64,000 bases of DNA. It comes from Chloroflexota bacterium (GTDB lineage: Bacteria; Chloroflexota; Chloroflexia; Chloroheliales; Chloroheliaceae). Below are positions 53,479 through 63,929 of the stretch, piece after piece. The translations under genes were made by a program, and so were the position numbers. The stretch lies in NCBI GenBank assembly GCA_028287745.1, contig JAQBPB010000038.1:17878-81877 (forward strand), written 5' to 3'. The notes beneath the pieces are model-generated. The model saw only the letters and a program-made list of their open reading frames with translations, did not search any database and was not told where the DNA came from. Positions within the stretch are counted from its first letter, which is position 1. Every line of letters begins with the position of its first letter.

Positions 53479-54048
53479 TTAGCGGCCGATAAAGGCTTCG
53501 GCCAGCGTAAAGATGCCGCTGCCGATAAAGATCACCGCCGCGCCAATTTTGATGGCCCGTTCCGGCAGACGCTTGCCCAGCATTGCGCCGACTATTATAG
53601 CCAGGCCATCGGCCAAAACCATACCCAAAGTGCTGCCAATCCAGACCGGCACAAAGCTTTGCTGCTGGCTGGCGATAGTCACGGTTGCCAGCATGGTTTT
53701 ATCCCCCAGTTCGGCCAGAAAGAAGGTCACTGCTACGGTCATAAAGGGGCCGAAACGGGTCTGTTTCAATTTCTCCTCGTCGCCCAGCTCGTCACCGCGC
53801 AGGGTCCAGATACCAAAACCGATGAAAGCGACACCCGCCAGGATTTTAATCCAGAATATCGGTAAAGCTACACCCAGGATCTCTCCGAGCAGCACCGAAA
53901 AAAGATGCACAACCAGGGTCGCGGCAAAAACCGCGCTCATTACCAACCAGGGGCGGTAGCGGGTAGCAAAGGCCAGAGCTACCAGCTGTGTCTTATCGCC
54001 TAGCTCGGCGATGAAAACAAATAACAGGGCCACACCAAAAGCAACCAT
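53479..54048 (-). CDS. GDT1/TMEM165 (UPF0016) family manganese exporter
   Basis: A 189-residue membrane protein with about six helices in two homologous halves. Each half carries the family signature E-x-G-D-K-T: AELGDKTQ (about 14-21) and AELGDKTM (about 111-118). GDT1-family proteins move Mn2+ and/or Ca2+ against H+. A manganese riboswitch in its leader points to Mn2+ export. AGGAAG lies upstream of the ATG. The gene is 10 kb from two manganese-oxidase-like genes, which fits a shared manganese physiology. Confidence 0.93.
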   Translation of the reverse strand: MVAFGVALLFVFIAELGDKTQLVALAFATRYRPWLVMSAVFAATLVVHLFSVLLGEILGVALPIFWIKILAGVAFIGFGIWTLRGDELGDEEKLKQTRFGPFMTVAVTFFLAELGDKTMLATVTIASQQQSFVPVWIGSTLGMVLADGLAIIVGAMLGKRLPERAIKIGAAVIFIGSGIFTLAEAFIGR

Positions 54049-54131
54049 TATTCTTTCTTCCTTTTCTCTCCAGGTTTCTCGGGATATCTCCGGTTATCGC
54101 ATAAACCTGAACCTTTTAAAAACTTTAAAAC

Positions 54132-54303
54132 AAAAAACGAGGCCTTTACCTGACCTCAAACACGCTCTTCTTGCACAGAAGAGCGGCGGTCAGGTAAAAG
54201 TCTCGCTTGCTAAAACTAAATTATTTAGCTGATAGTTCCAGGCCTTTTAGCCAGTATGTCGAAACTATCACATCAGGCGGATGCCTGGTAGCTACTCCCT
54301 TTT
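54132..54303 (-). promoter_or_regulatory. Manganese (yybP-ykoY) riboswitch with terminator
   Basis: Read leftward, the leader begins AAAGGGAGTAGC, contains GACATACTGGC in a hairpin loop, and continues with AGCGAGACTTTTACC, which pairs with GGTAAAGGCCTCG before a T-run. These are the conserved parts of the yybP-ykoY Mn2+-sensing RNA. The last helix is extended by CTGACC/GGTCAG and a GCTCTTC/GAAGAGC hairpin and is followed by TTTTTT, so it doubles as a terminator that Mn2+ should prevent. It controls the exporter gene 85 bases further on. Confidence 0.88.
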
Positions 54304-54324
54304 ATCTAATTACTACTGATTGTT

Positions 54325-54333
54325 ATTATAGCA
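54325..54333 (-). promoter_or_regulatory. Extended -10 promoter of the Mn riboswitch
   Basis: TGCTATAAT on the minus strand, a perfect extended -10 element (TGnTATAAT), about 22 bases before the conserved start of the riboswitch. No consensus -35 is present at 17 bases (CACACA-like), as is usual for extended -10 promoters. Confidence 0.65.
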
Positions 54334-54481
54334 TAAGCTGAGGCCCGTGTGTGATTTTAGTGGTTTTAATTTCAGTATTTTAAACATTTAACAGGCTCCA
54401 TGACGCAGGTAAGAGGGATATGTATCTTTGTTGGCTGTTTGATAATTCCGGTTTTTAATGTTAGTATATCCCTGACCGTTA

Positions 54482-54570
54482 TTTTGGGGAGCTCTGAAGA
54501 GGGCTGAGAGTTTCTGGCGTACCAGAAAGACCCATTGAACCTGATCCAGGTAATGCTGGCGGAGGGAGTT
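54482..54570 (+). promoter_or_regulatory. TPP riboswitch upstream of thiC
   Basis: The THI-box signatures are clear: GGGGAGC, AGGGCTGAGAG, AGACCCATTGAACCTGATC, CAGGTAATGCTGGCGGAGGGA (split at GCTGG). Thiamine diphosphate binding should lower thiC expression. The aptamer ends in GGAGGGAG, which could itself act as a ribosome site for a short frame that starts at 54575; the thiC start lies 235 bases further downstream. Confidence 0.95.
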
Positions 54571-54801
54571 TATTATGTATTCCTGTACCCCCTATTTCGG
54601 CATGAGTTTGCCGGGAATTTCTTTCAGGAAGCTCTTCGATAAATTTAATTTCCTTTTCTTTTCCTCCTTCAAAATAAGCGGCCCAAACGTTGGCGGTTGT
54701 TTTTTGCTTGCCTGTCTTTTCCATAACCGGAAGGCCCAACCAGGGTTCCGGTGCAGAACCGGGAAGGACAGCGCAGGCTTTTTTTGTTATGGAGAAAATA
54801 G

Positions 54802-56739
<1,938 letters not shown>

Positions 56740-56752
56740 ACTGTCTTTGCGG

Positions 56753-56798
56753 GCTGGAAAGGGCGTTCGGCAGGGACTGTCCGGCCGCCTTTTCCAGC
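56753..56798 (+). terminator. Hairpin after thiC
   Basis: GCTGGAAAGGGCG pairs with CGCCTTTTCCAGC (one G-U) around a 20-base loop, 14 bases after the stop. No T-run follows, so its efficiency is uncertain. Confidence 0.6.
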
Positions 56799-56866
56799 TG
56801 ATTGCCGCTGGATAAACTTTTAAGCAGTCCGGTAAGAGTAACCCTTGAACCATTCCGAGGATATGG

Positions 56867-56895
56867 TTGACAATCCAATGGGATACTCCTATAAT
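56867..56895 (+). promoter_or_regulatory. Consensus sigma70 promoter of the rib-cof operon
   Basis: TTGACA (56867-56872), a 17-base spacer and TATAAT (56890-56895): a perfect housekeeping promoter. Transcription should start near 56902, about 28 bases before the FMN aptamer. Confidence 0.92.
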
Positions 56896-56927
56896 TTGTG
56901 ATGTTATATACAAATAAAGTAATGCGT

Positions 56928-57102
56928 CCTGACCTTCAGGGCAAGGTGAGGCTTAGCTTTTTATTTAAAGCGGCCAACTCCTGATCGGCGGTATAGCCCG
57001 CGAGCCGAGAACAGTTTTTCTTTTTAAGAAACTGTCCAGAGCATGACCCGGTGTAACTCCGGGGCCGACGGTATAGTCCGGATGGAAGAAGGTGACGGCG
57101 CC
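56928..57102 (+). promoter_or_regulatory. FMN riboswitch
   Basis: RFN-element signatures are all present: CTTCAGGGCAAGGTGAGG, TCGGCGGTATAGCCCGCGAG, GACCCGGTGTAACTCCGG, GCCGACGGTATAGTCCGGAT and GAAGAAGG. FMN binding should favour the terminator at 57197-57233 and shut off riboflavin (and here also FO) synthesis. Confidence 0.96.
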
Positions 57103-57196
57103 TATCTGCTTGGAAAAAATTGACCGCCTGAATTGCATTTTCACCAGGATTTGACCTGGGTTTTTGCAATTGGGTTGGATTATTTAAATTCTCCCG

Positions 57197-57233
57197 GCGT
57201 GAAGGTGTGCTAGTCCACCTTCACGCTTTTTTT
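57197..57233 (+). terminator. Riboswitch-controlled terminator before ribD
   Basis: GCGTGAAGGTG (57197-57207) pairs perfectly with CACCTTCACGC (57216-57226) and a T7 run follows. It lies between the FMN aptamer and ribD, as expected for the expression platform. Confidence 0.93.
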
Positions 57234-57282
57234 ATTGGTTTTTTTTGGCAAAAGTTACAAAATACAGGGTTTAGCAGGCCAG

Positions 57283-58512
57283 ATGCAAGAAGATACGACA
57301 AGTTCTCCCGGTACGGGCCGGGAAGATAAACCGGGCGAACAGGCGGCGGCTTCCGGGCCGGGACCGGAGGAGGCCCCGGCTTTCCGGTTCATGCGGCGGG
57401 CCCTGGAAGTAAGCCTGCTGGCCCGGGGCCGCAGCAGTCCCAACCCGGCGGTGGGAGCGGTAGTAACCGATGCCGCCGGAAACCCGGTGGGCGAAGGCTG
57501 CACCCAGCCGCCGGGCCAGGCCCATGCCGAGGTAATGGCCCTGCGCCTGGCCGGTGAAAAGGCCAGGGGCGGCACCCTTTACGTGACGCTCGAACCTTGC
57601 AGCGCCTACGGCCGCACGCCGCCCTGCACTAAAGCGATTATCGAAGCCGGGATTGGCAGGGTGTATTACGCCGTACAGGACCCCAATCCCAGGATGCACC
57701 GGGGCGCGCAGGTCTTACGGGAGGCCGGGATTGAGGTAATCGAAGGACCGCTGACCCAGGAAGCGGCGGTTTCGCACGAAGCCTTTTTCCACTGGCTGCG
57801 CACCGGCAAGCCTTTTGTAGTTGCCAAATACGCCATGACCCTGGACGGTAAAATCGCCACCCGGAGCGGGCACAGCCGCTGGATTACCGGCCCCCGGTCC
57901 AGGGAAGCGGTCCACCGCCTGCGGGACGAAAGCGACGCCATAATGGTCGGTATCAATACCGTCCTGCTGGACGACCCGGCCCTGACCACCCGGCTTGAAA
58001 CCGGGGCGGGACGGCCTGGCTGCGACCCCTTGCGGGTGATTGTAGATAGCAAAGGGCGCTTGCCCCTGACCGCCCGGGTTACCGGCCCCGGCACTTTGCT
58101 GGCGACTACCCGGAACATGGCCGGGGCTTCGCGCCAGGAATTAGAAGCAAAGGGCGTGGAAGTGCTGGTACTGCCAGCCGGTGGACAGGGCCGGGTTGAC
58201 CTGGACGCCCTGCTGGAAGCCCTGGGGCAGCGCGGAATATTACAGCTAATGGTCGAGGGTGGCGGCAGCTTGCTGGCCTCGCTGGTTTTTAACCCGACCG
58301 GCCCTCGAATTAATAAAGTCTGGGCCTTTATCGCCCCGAAACTGGTCGGCGGCAGCGCCGCGCCAGGGCCGGTCGGCGGCCCAGGAGTCGAGCGCATGGA
58401 CAGCGCCCTGACCCTGGAAAGAGTGAAGTACCATTCGTTTGATAGCGACCTGCTGATTGAAGGGTATTTCCACCAGCCGGTCAACGGTCAGGCGGCTTTA
58501 TCAGAAAGTTAA
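57283..58512 (+). CDS. ribD: Bifunctional riboflavin biosynthesis deaminase/reductase RibD
   Basis: A 409-residue enzyme from the ATG at 57283; a TTG at 57235 would lie in the terminator's tail and is unlikely. The N-terminal deaminase has the zinc site AHAEVMAL (H-x-E) and PCSAYGRTPPCTKAI. The C-terminal reductase (about 180-400) has AKYAMTLDGKIATRSGHSRWITG and the NADPH-loop MVEGGGSLLASL. It carries out the second and third steps of riboflavin synthesis. First gene of the operon, about 180 bases after the aptamer. The proline/glycine-rich first 30 residues are not part of the family. Confidence 0.95.
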   Translation: MQEDTTSSPGTGREDKPGEQAAASGPGPEEAPAFRFMRRALEVSLLARGRSSPNPAVGAVVTDAAGNPVGEGCTQPPGQAHAEVMALRLAGEKARGGTLYVTLEPCSAYGRTPPCTKAIIEAGIGRVYYAVQDPNPRMHRGAQVLREAGIEVIEGPLTQEAAVSHEAFFHWLRTGKPFVVAKYAMTLDGKIATRSGHSRWITGPRSREAVHRLRDESDAIMVGINTVLLDDPALTTRLETGAGRPGCDPLRVIVDSKGRLPLTARVTGPGTLLATTRNMAGASRQELEAKGVEVLVLPAGGQGRVDLDALLEALGQRGILQLMVEGGGSLLASLVFNPTGPRINKVWAFIAPKLVGGSAAPGPVGGPGVERMDSALTLERVKYHSFDSDLLIEGYFHQPVNGQAALSES

Positions 58513-58535
58513 CCTGAACCGGCAAACAAGCCTTC

Positions 58536-58571
58536 CTTATATGAAATCTTAAATAAGAAGTCTTATATAAG
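58536..58571 (+). repeat. Short inverted repeat between ribD and ribBA
   Basis: CTTATAT and ATATAAG (7 bp) enclose 22 AT-rich bases in the 95-base ribD-ribBA spacer; CCTTCC/GGAAGG lies outside. Could be a processing site or weak attenuator. Confidence 0.4.
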
Positions 58572-58607
58572 AAATAGGGAAGGTCTGAAGTATTAAGGGA
58601 GAACAAA

Positions 58608-59948
58608 ATGGAATTTGCGAATGTAGAAAAGGCGCTGGAGGAAATCCGGGCAGGCCGGATGGTGCTGGTAACCGATAACACCGACCGCGAGAACGAAGGC
58701 GACCTGATATTGGCCGCTGAAAAAGTAACGCCGGAAGCGATTAACTTTATGGCTAAATATGCGCGCGGCTTAATCTGCCTGTCTTTAACCGGAGAACGCC
58801 TGGACCAGCTTGGAATACCTTTAATAGTTGACCCGGCCGGTAACGGCACCCGCCACGGCACGGCCTTTACCGTACCGATTGAGGCTACAGAGGGCATCAC
58901 GACCGGCATATCCGCCGCCGACCGGGCCACTACTATCCGGGTGGCGGTGGACCCGGCCAGCACAATGTCCAGCCTGGCCCGGCCCGGCCACGTCTTTCCT
59001 TTAAGGGCCAAAGCGGGCGGGGTCCTGGAAAGGCCCGGCCATACCGAAGCGGCAATCGACCTGGCGCGCCTGGCCGGGCTGTCCCCGGCCGGGGTAATCT
59101 GTGAGGTCATGAACCCGGACGGCACCATGGCCCGCCGCCCTGAGTTAGTGAAGTTCGCCCGGAAACATAAAATTATCCTGCTCTCTATTGAAGAACTGAT
59201 CGCTTACCGGCAGGCCCACGAAGAAACCCAGCCGGTTGTAGCTGACCAGGCCGCCGAAACCCGCCCGGCCATAACCTTTTTAACCGAAGCCCTGCTACCT
59301 ACCAGCTCCGGCAAGTTCAAAGCGCGGGTCTACCGCGAAGACGCCACCGGGCAAGAAGTAATGGTCCTCTTGAACCAGGATTACCCGGCTTCACCCGCCA
59401 ACCCGGAGGGTGACGGGCCGCTGGTGCGGGTCCACAGCGAATGTATGACCGGCGACGTGTTCGGCAGCCAGCGCTGCGACTGCGGGCCACAGTTGCAAAA
59501 AGCCCTGGACCTGATAGCCGCCGACGGTTACGGCGTGGTTATCTACCTGCGGCAAGAGGGGCGGGGTATCGGCCTGGCCGCGAAAATAGCCGCCTATGCC
59601 CTCCAGGACAAAGGTTATGATACGGTTGAGGCTAACATCCGGCTCGGATTCAGCCCGGACCTGCGCGATTACCGGCTGGCGGCGGCGGTGCTGGCCGAAC
59701 TGGGAGTTAAAAAGCTGCGGCTCTTAACAAATAACCCGGCCAAAGTGGAAGGGCTGGAGGAACACGGGCTGACCGTAGCCAGGCGCCTGCCCTTGCAGGT
59801 GGACTCAAATGTCCACAACCTGCCCTACCTCCACACCAAGCGCAACCGCATGCGCCACATTCTGGAACTTGAGCCGGAAGAAACTACCGGCGCCTGGGAC
59901 GATAACCTCCCGGCTGAAACAGATGCACCACTGGTAAATTCCAGGTAA
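58608..59948 (+). CDS. ribBA: Bifunctional DHBP synthase / GTP cyclohydrolase II RibBA
   Basis: A 446-residue fusion. Residues about 1-205 are the dihydroxybutanone-phosphate synthase (DNTDRENEGDLILAAE, GTAFTVPIEA, TGISAADRATTI). Residues about 215-420 are GTP cyclohydrolase II, with the zinc cysteines in CMTGDVFGSQRCDCG and the catalytic YLRQEGRGIGL, then TNNPAKVEGL. Together they give the two precursors of riboflavin; the second also feeds FO synthesis. GGGAG precedes the ATG. Confidence 0.97.
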   Translation: MEFANVEKALEEIRAGRMVLVTDNTDRENEGDLILAAEKVTPEAINFMAKYARGLICLSLTGERLDQLGIPLIVDPAGNGTRHGTAFTVPIEATEGITTGISAADRATTIRVAVDPASTMSSLARPGHVFPLRAKAGGVLERPGHTEAAIDLARLAGLSPAGVICEVMNPDGTMARRPELVKFARKHKIILLSIEELIAYRQAHEETQPVVADQAAETRPAITFLTEALLPTSSGKFKARVYREDATGQEVMVLLNQDYPASPANPEGDGPLVRVHSECMTGDVFGSQRCDCGPQLQKALDLIAADGYGVVIYLRQEGRGIGLAAKIAAYALQDKGYDTVEANIRLGFSPDLRDYRLAAAVLAELGVKKLRLLTNNPAKVEGLEEHGLTVARRLPLQVDSNVHNLPYLHTKRNRMRHILELEPEETTGAWDDNLPAETDAPLVNSR

Positions 59949-59997
59949 GAATAGACAAACAAAGACTGGCTAAGAAAGCTTAAAGGGAGGAAAAGTA

Positions 59998-60471
59998 ATG
60001 GCAATATACGAAGGATTCTTAAATGGAAAAGACCAGCGGTTCGCAATCGTCCTGGCCCGGTTCAACGAGGCGATAGGGCGGAACCTGCTTGAAGGTGCCA
60101 AAGATACTTTACGCCGCCACGGGGTAGACGAGAATAATATTGACGTGGCCTATGTACCCGGCGCCTATGAACTGCCCCTGGTCGCCAAGCGGCTGGCCGA
60201 AAGCAACCGGTACGCGGCGGTTATTGCCCTGGGCATTGTCATCCGGGGAGCCACGCCGCACTTCGATTACGTAGCGGGAACCGCCGCCAGCGGCCTGGCC
60301 CAGGCCAGCCTCCAGACCGGCGTACCCTGTATCTTCGGCGTACTGACTACCAACACAATCGAACAGGCGGTTGAACGGGCCGGGACTAAAGCCGGGAACA
60401 AAGGCGCGGATGCCGCAATGGCAGCCCTGGAAATGTCCAGTTTGCTGGCGGCCCTTCCCGCCAGGGCTTAA
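59998..60471 (+). CDS. ribH: 6,7-dimethyl-8-ribityllumazine synthase RibH
   Basis: A 157-residue enzyme of standard length. Signatures: [47 protein letters not shown] (with the catalytic His in the TPHFDYV loop) and [17 protein letters not shown]. It condenses aminoribitylaminouracil with dihydroxybutanone phosphate and forms icosahedral or pentameric shells. GGGAGG lies 8 bases upstream. Confidence 0.97.
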   Translation: MAIYEGFLNGKDQRFAIVLARFNEAIGRNLLEGAKDTLRRHGVDENNIDVAYVPGAYELPLVAKRLAESNRYAAVIALGIVIRGATPHFDYVAGTAASGLAQASLQTGVPCIFGVLTTNTIEQAVERAGTKAGNKGADAAMAALEMSSLLAALPARA

Positions 60472-60504
60472 GCCGGACCAGGATTATTTGAGAGGGAAAT
60501 TGAC

Positions 60505-61140
60505 ATGTTTACTGGAATTGTAGAAGAGCAGGGAACGGTAACGGCGCTGGAGCGCGAGGTTGGCCTGTCCAGGTTTGTTATAAGCTGCCAGAAAGCGCTG
60601 GAAGGACTCGAAATCGGCCACAGTATAGCGGTCAACGGCGTTTGCCTGACCGCTATTTCCTTCGACCGGGCCGGGTTCACGGTAGAGGCCGTACCCGAAA
60701 CCCTGGGCCGCACCAACCTGGGCTTCCTGGAAACCGGCTCCCTGGTAAACCTTGAACGCTCGGTCAGGCAAGACAGCCCCCTGGGCGGGCATTACGTCCA
60801 GGGCCACGTTGACGGCCTGGCGCGGGTGGTGAAGGTTGAACCGGAAGGCGACTCGCTTAAACTTTATTTCGAAACCGGCCCTGAAATCTTAAAATACCTC
60901 GTGTCCAAGGGTTTTATCACGGTGGACGGAGCGAGCCTGACCATCGTAGATGTGACGGCCCAGGGCTTCAGCCTGGTACTCATCCCGCATACCCGCCTGG
61001 CGATTGGCCTGGGCAGCGCCGGGCCGGGCTACCAGGCTAATATTGAGGTAGACGTGATGGCAAAATATACGGAAAAAATTATTACTGCCCGGTTAGAGGC
61101 CTTTGAAGGACGGCTGGCCCGGCTCGAAAACCGTAATTAA
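60505..61140 (+). CDS. ribE: Riboflavin synthase alpha subunit RibE
   Basis: A 211-residue protein with the internal duplication of the family: MFTGIVEEQGTV...SIAVNGVCLTAI in the first half and LGGHYVQGHVDGLARV...GFITVDGASLTIVDV in the second. It dismutates two lumazines to riboflavin and aminoribitylaminouracil. Also called ribC in some species. GAGAGG precedes the ATG; it lies 33 bases after ribH. Confidence 0.96.
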   Translation: MFTGIVEEQGTVTALEREVGLSRFVISCQKALEGLEIGHSIAVNGVCLTAISFDRAGFTVEAVPETLGRTNLGFLETGSLVNLERSVRQDSPLGGHYVQGHVDGLARVVKVEPEGDSLKLYFETGPEILKYLVSKGFITVDGASLTIVDVTAQGFSLVLIPHTRLAIGLGSAGPGYQANIEVDVMAKYTEKIITARLEAFEGRLARLENRN

Positions 61141-61179
61141 GCCTGGCAGGGTGAGCCTATACGGCTTCTGGCTTTAGCA

Positions 61180-62472
61180 ATGAAAAGGATACTAATTTTG
61201 GCAAGTTCTAATTCAGCAGTCCCGGCTGTCTCACCGGTCCCAACCGTCAGCCTGCCTGATACTCTGACCGATATCCCGGCGGCCTCTTCCAGGACCTACG
61301 CTATTCTGGAACAGGCCCTGGCCGGTCGCAAGCTGGAATACCAGGATGGGGTAGCATTAATCGAAGCGCCCGATGAAGATGTTCCGGCCATAATGGCCGC
61401 CGCCGCTTTCCTGCGAGATAAGCACAAGGGCCGGGTTATTACCTACTCCCGGAAAGTCTTTATCCCGCTGACCAATCTTTGCCGGGATAAGTGCGGTTAC
61501 TGTACCTTTGCCAAGGCTCCCCGCGACCCGGCCGCAAAGACCCTTACGCCGGATGAAGTGCTGGCAATCGCGCGCGCCGGGAAAGCCCTCGGCTGCAAGG
61601 AAGCGCTTTTCAGCCTGGGCGAACGCCCCGAAGAAATGCACCAGCTCGCCCGCGACCACCTGCGCAAGCTTGGCTACCCCAGCACCATCGCTTATCTCAA
61701 GGATATGTGCGAACTGGTCCTGAAAGAAACCGGCCTGCTGCCGCACGCTAACCCCGGCATCATGACCCCCGAAGAACTGGACAGCCTGTGGGAAGTGAAC
61801 GCCAGCATGGGGATTATGCTGGAAAGCACCAGCGAACGGCTCATGGAAAAAGGGCAGGCCCACTACGGCTGCCCCGGCAAAGCGCCCGGCTTGCGGCTCC
61901 AGACCATGCGGGACGCCGGGGACCGGAAGATTGCCTTCACCACCGGTATTCTGATCGGTATCGGGGAAACCCGGGCCGAACGGGTTGATTCGCTGCTGGC
62001 AATCCGGGACGTCTACGAAAGTCACGGCAACATCCAGGAAGTCATCATCCAGAACTTCCGGGTTAAGCCGGATATCCGGTTCCGGCACCGGGACGAACCG
62101 ACCCTGGACGACATGCTGCGGACGCTGTCGGTCGGCCGGCTGCTGCTGGGCGGCGAAATGAACCTCCAGGCTCCGCCCAACCTGACGCCTGACGACTACG
62201 GGACCTACCTGGGAGCGGGCATCAATGATTACGGCGGCATCTCGCCGGTCACCAGGGACCATATCAACCCCGAACGGGCCTGGCCTTTGATTGATGAACT
62301 GTCCGAAACCTGCACCCAACGAGGTTTCGTCCTGCGCGAGCGCATGGCCCTTTACCCTGAATATCTAAAGCCTGAACTGGGCTACGTCCGGGCCGGTATC
62401 GCACCCATAATCGAAAATCTGGCCGACGCGCAGGGGCTGGTCAGTGAAAAAGCGACCTGGCATAAGTTCTAA
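61180..62472 (+). CDS. cofG: FO synthase subunit 1 CofG (radical SAM)
   Basis: A 430-residue radical-SAM enzyme with the cluster motif CRDKCGYCTFA (C-x3-C-x2-C) and the CofG features GEMNLQAPPNLTP, SLGERPEEM and ESTSERLM. With CofH it makes 7,8-didemethyl-8-hydroxy-5-deazariboflavin, the chromophore of F420. The ATG at 61180 has no ribosome site; a TTG at 61198 has AAAGGA at good spacing and may be the true start. It follows ribE by 39 bases, so FO synthesis is under the same FMN control as riboflavin. Confidence 0.96.
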   Translation: MKRILILASSNSAVPAVSPVPTVSLPDTLTDIPAASSRTYAILEQALAGRKLEYQDGVALIEAPDEDVPAIMAAAAFLRDKHKGRVITYSRKVFIPLTNLCRDKCGYCTFAKAPRDPAAKTLTPDEVLAIARAGKALGCKEALFSLGERPEEMHQLARDHLRKLGYPSTIAYLKDMCELVLKETGLLPHANPGIMTPEELDSLWEVNASMGIMLESTSERLMEKGQAHYGCPGKAPGLRLQTMRDAGDRKIAFTTGILIGIGETRAERVDSLLAIRDVYESHGNIQEVIIQNFRVKPDIRFRHRDEPTLDDMLRTLSVGRLLLGGEMNLQAPPNLTPDDYGTYLGAGINDYGGISPVTRDHINPERAWPLIDELSETCTQRGFVLRERMALYPEYLKPELGYVRAGIAPIIENLADAQGLVSEKATWHKF

Positions 62473-62554
62473 ACTCCACCGGAGTCTTTAGTAGGCTTTA
62501 GAAAACAATCGCAGCATTACGAGTTTTAACTTTATTTGTAGAAAGGGTTCTCAA

Positions 62555-63862
62555 ATGAGTAAAGAAGCACAACCCGGTTCCGCCACTTATTCCGGCTCAC
62601 CGCTGCCGGTGGAAGGTCTGCTTGGCCGGATTAAACCACAGATAGCCCAGATTCTGAGCCGGTCCCTGGAAGGCCGGGAGTTGACGGTTGAAGAAGGTAT
62701 CCAGTTATTTGAATGCCGGGGCCGCGAGTTGCAGGTACTGGCGCTGGTCGCGGACGAGGTCCGGCGCCAGCTGGTAGGCGATGTAATTACCTACGTCCAG
62801 GTGCGCAACATCAACTTTACCAACGTCTGCTATACCGGCTGCCGCTTTTGCGAGTTCGGCCAGCGGGCCAGCCACCAGGACGCCTACACCCTGGAAATCG
62901 AAGAAGTGGTCCAGCGCGCCCGCGAAGCCTGGGACTTCGGCGCGACCGAAATCTGCATGCAGGGTGGATTGAACCCGCAGTTGAGCGGGTATCACTACCG
63001 GGACTTGCTGGTGGCCGTTAAAAAAGAGCTGCCGGATATCCATATCCACTCGTTCTCGCCGTTCGAGGTGCAGTACTGCGCCCGCCGCACCGGCCTGTCG
63101 GTGGAAGAAGTCCTGATAATGTTCAAGGAAGCCGGGTTGGGCAGTATTCCGGGGACCGCCGCCGAAATCCTGGACACTGAAATACGCCAGCGGCTGACCA
63201 AAAACAAGCTCACCGCCGAAGATTGGGCCACTATCATCAAGACCGCGCACCGGGTAGGACTGCCTTCTACCTCGACTATAATGTACGGTCACATTGACGC
63301 CCCGCGCCACTGGTCCAACCATATTGCCCTGCTGCGCGAAATCCAGAAAGAGACCGGCGGCTTTACCGAGTTTGTACCGCTTGGTTTCATTCACGATAAT
63401 ACCCGGCTCTATGCCTCCGGCGAAGCGCGGCCCGGCTCTACCGGGGCGGAAGATATCACCATGCACGCGGTTTCCCGGCTGATGCTGGCCGGTTACATCA
63501 ACAACATCCAGGTTTCCTGGGTGAAGATGGGGCCGAAATTCGCCCAGCAATGTTTGATGTCCGGGGCGAACGACTTCGGCGGAACCCTGATGGACGAAAC
63601 CATTTCCCGGATGGCCGGGGCCAGCTACGGCGAATACATGCCGCCGGATGAATTCCGGCGCTTGATCTGGGACCTTGACCGCGTTCCGGCGCAGCGGGCG
63701 ACCAATTACAAAATCCTGCGCAACTTCGACCGCGCCGAGGACCAGGCGTACCTGGCCCAAAAACCGGCCACCGGGACCACTACCGGCTGGGCCAGGGGCG
63801 GCGGAAAAGAGATTACCGCGCCAGCCACGGGGGCCGGGCGCATCTTGCCGGTCATCAACTAG
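62555..63862 (+). CDS. cofH: FO synthase subunit 2 CofH (radical SAM)
   Basis: A 435-residue radical-SAM enzyme; NVCYTGCRFCEFG carries the C-x3-C-x2-C cluster site. ICMQGGLNPQLSGYHYRDL, HIHSFSPFEV, GLGSIPGTAAEILD and STIMYGHIDAPRHWSNH are typical for CofH/MqnC-type enzymes. It joins tyrosine to aminoribitylaminouracil, the intermediate made by the rib genes of the same operon. AAAGG lies 8 bases before the ATG. The C-terminal 40 residues are Gly/Thr-rich and not conserved. Confidence 0.95.
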   Translation: MSKEAQPGSATYSGSPLPVEGLLGRIKPQIAQILSRSLEGRELTVEEGIQLFECRGRELQVLALVADEVRRQLVGDVITYVQVRNINFTNVCYTGCRFCEFGQRASHQDAYTLEIEEVVQRAREAWDFGATEICMQGGLNPQLSGYHYRDLLVAVKKELPDIHIHSFSPFEVQYCARRTGLSVEEVLIMFKEAGLGSIPGTAAEILDTEIRQRLTKNKLTAEDWATIIKTAHRVGLPSTSTIMYGHIDAPRHWSNHIALLREIQKETGGFTEFVPLGFIHDNTRLYASGEARPGSTGAEDITMHAVSRLMLAGYINNIQVSWVKMGPKFAQQCLMSGANDFGGTLMDETISRMAGASYGEYMPPDEFRRLIWDLDRVPAQRATNYKILRNFDRAEDQAYLAQKPATGTTTGWARGGGKEITAPATGAGRILPVIN

Positions 63863-63875
63863 AGTTAGCCAGGCC

Positions 63876-63907
63876 GGCCCGGGTACTTCTTGTACCCGGG
63901 CCTTTTT
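63876..63907 (+). terminator. Intrinsic terminator of the rib-cof operon
   Basis: GGCCCGGGTAC and GTACCCGGGCC form an 11-bp perfect stem around TTCTT, followed by TTTTTATTTT. It ends the operon 14 bases after cofH. Confidence 0.95.
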
Positions 63908-63929
63908 ATTTTATATTTGGTCATAAGCT

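Noticed and set aside
61357..62319. A 320-codon leftward frame in cofG, and a similar one at 62705-63760 in cofH
   Set aside because: Both are antisense of clearly recognised radical-SAM genes.
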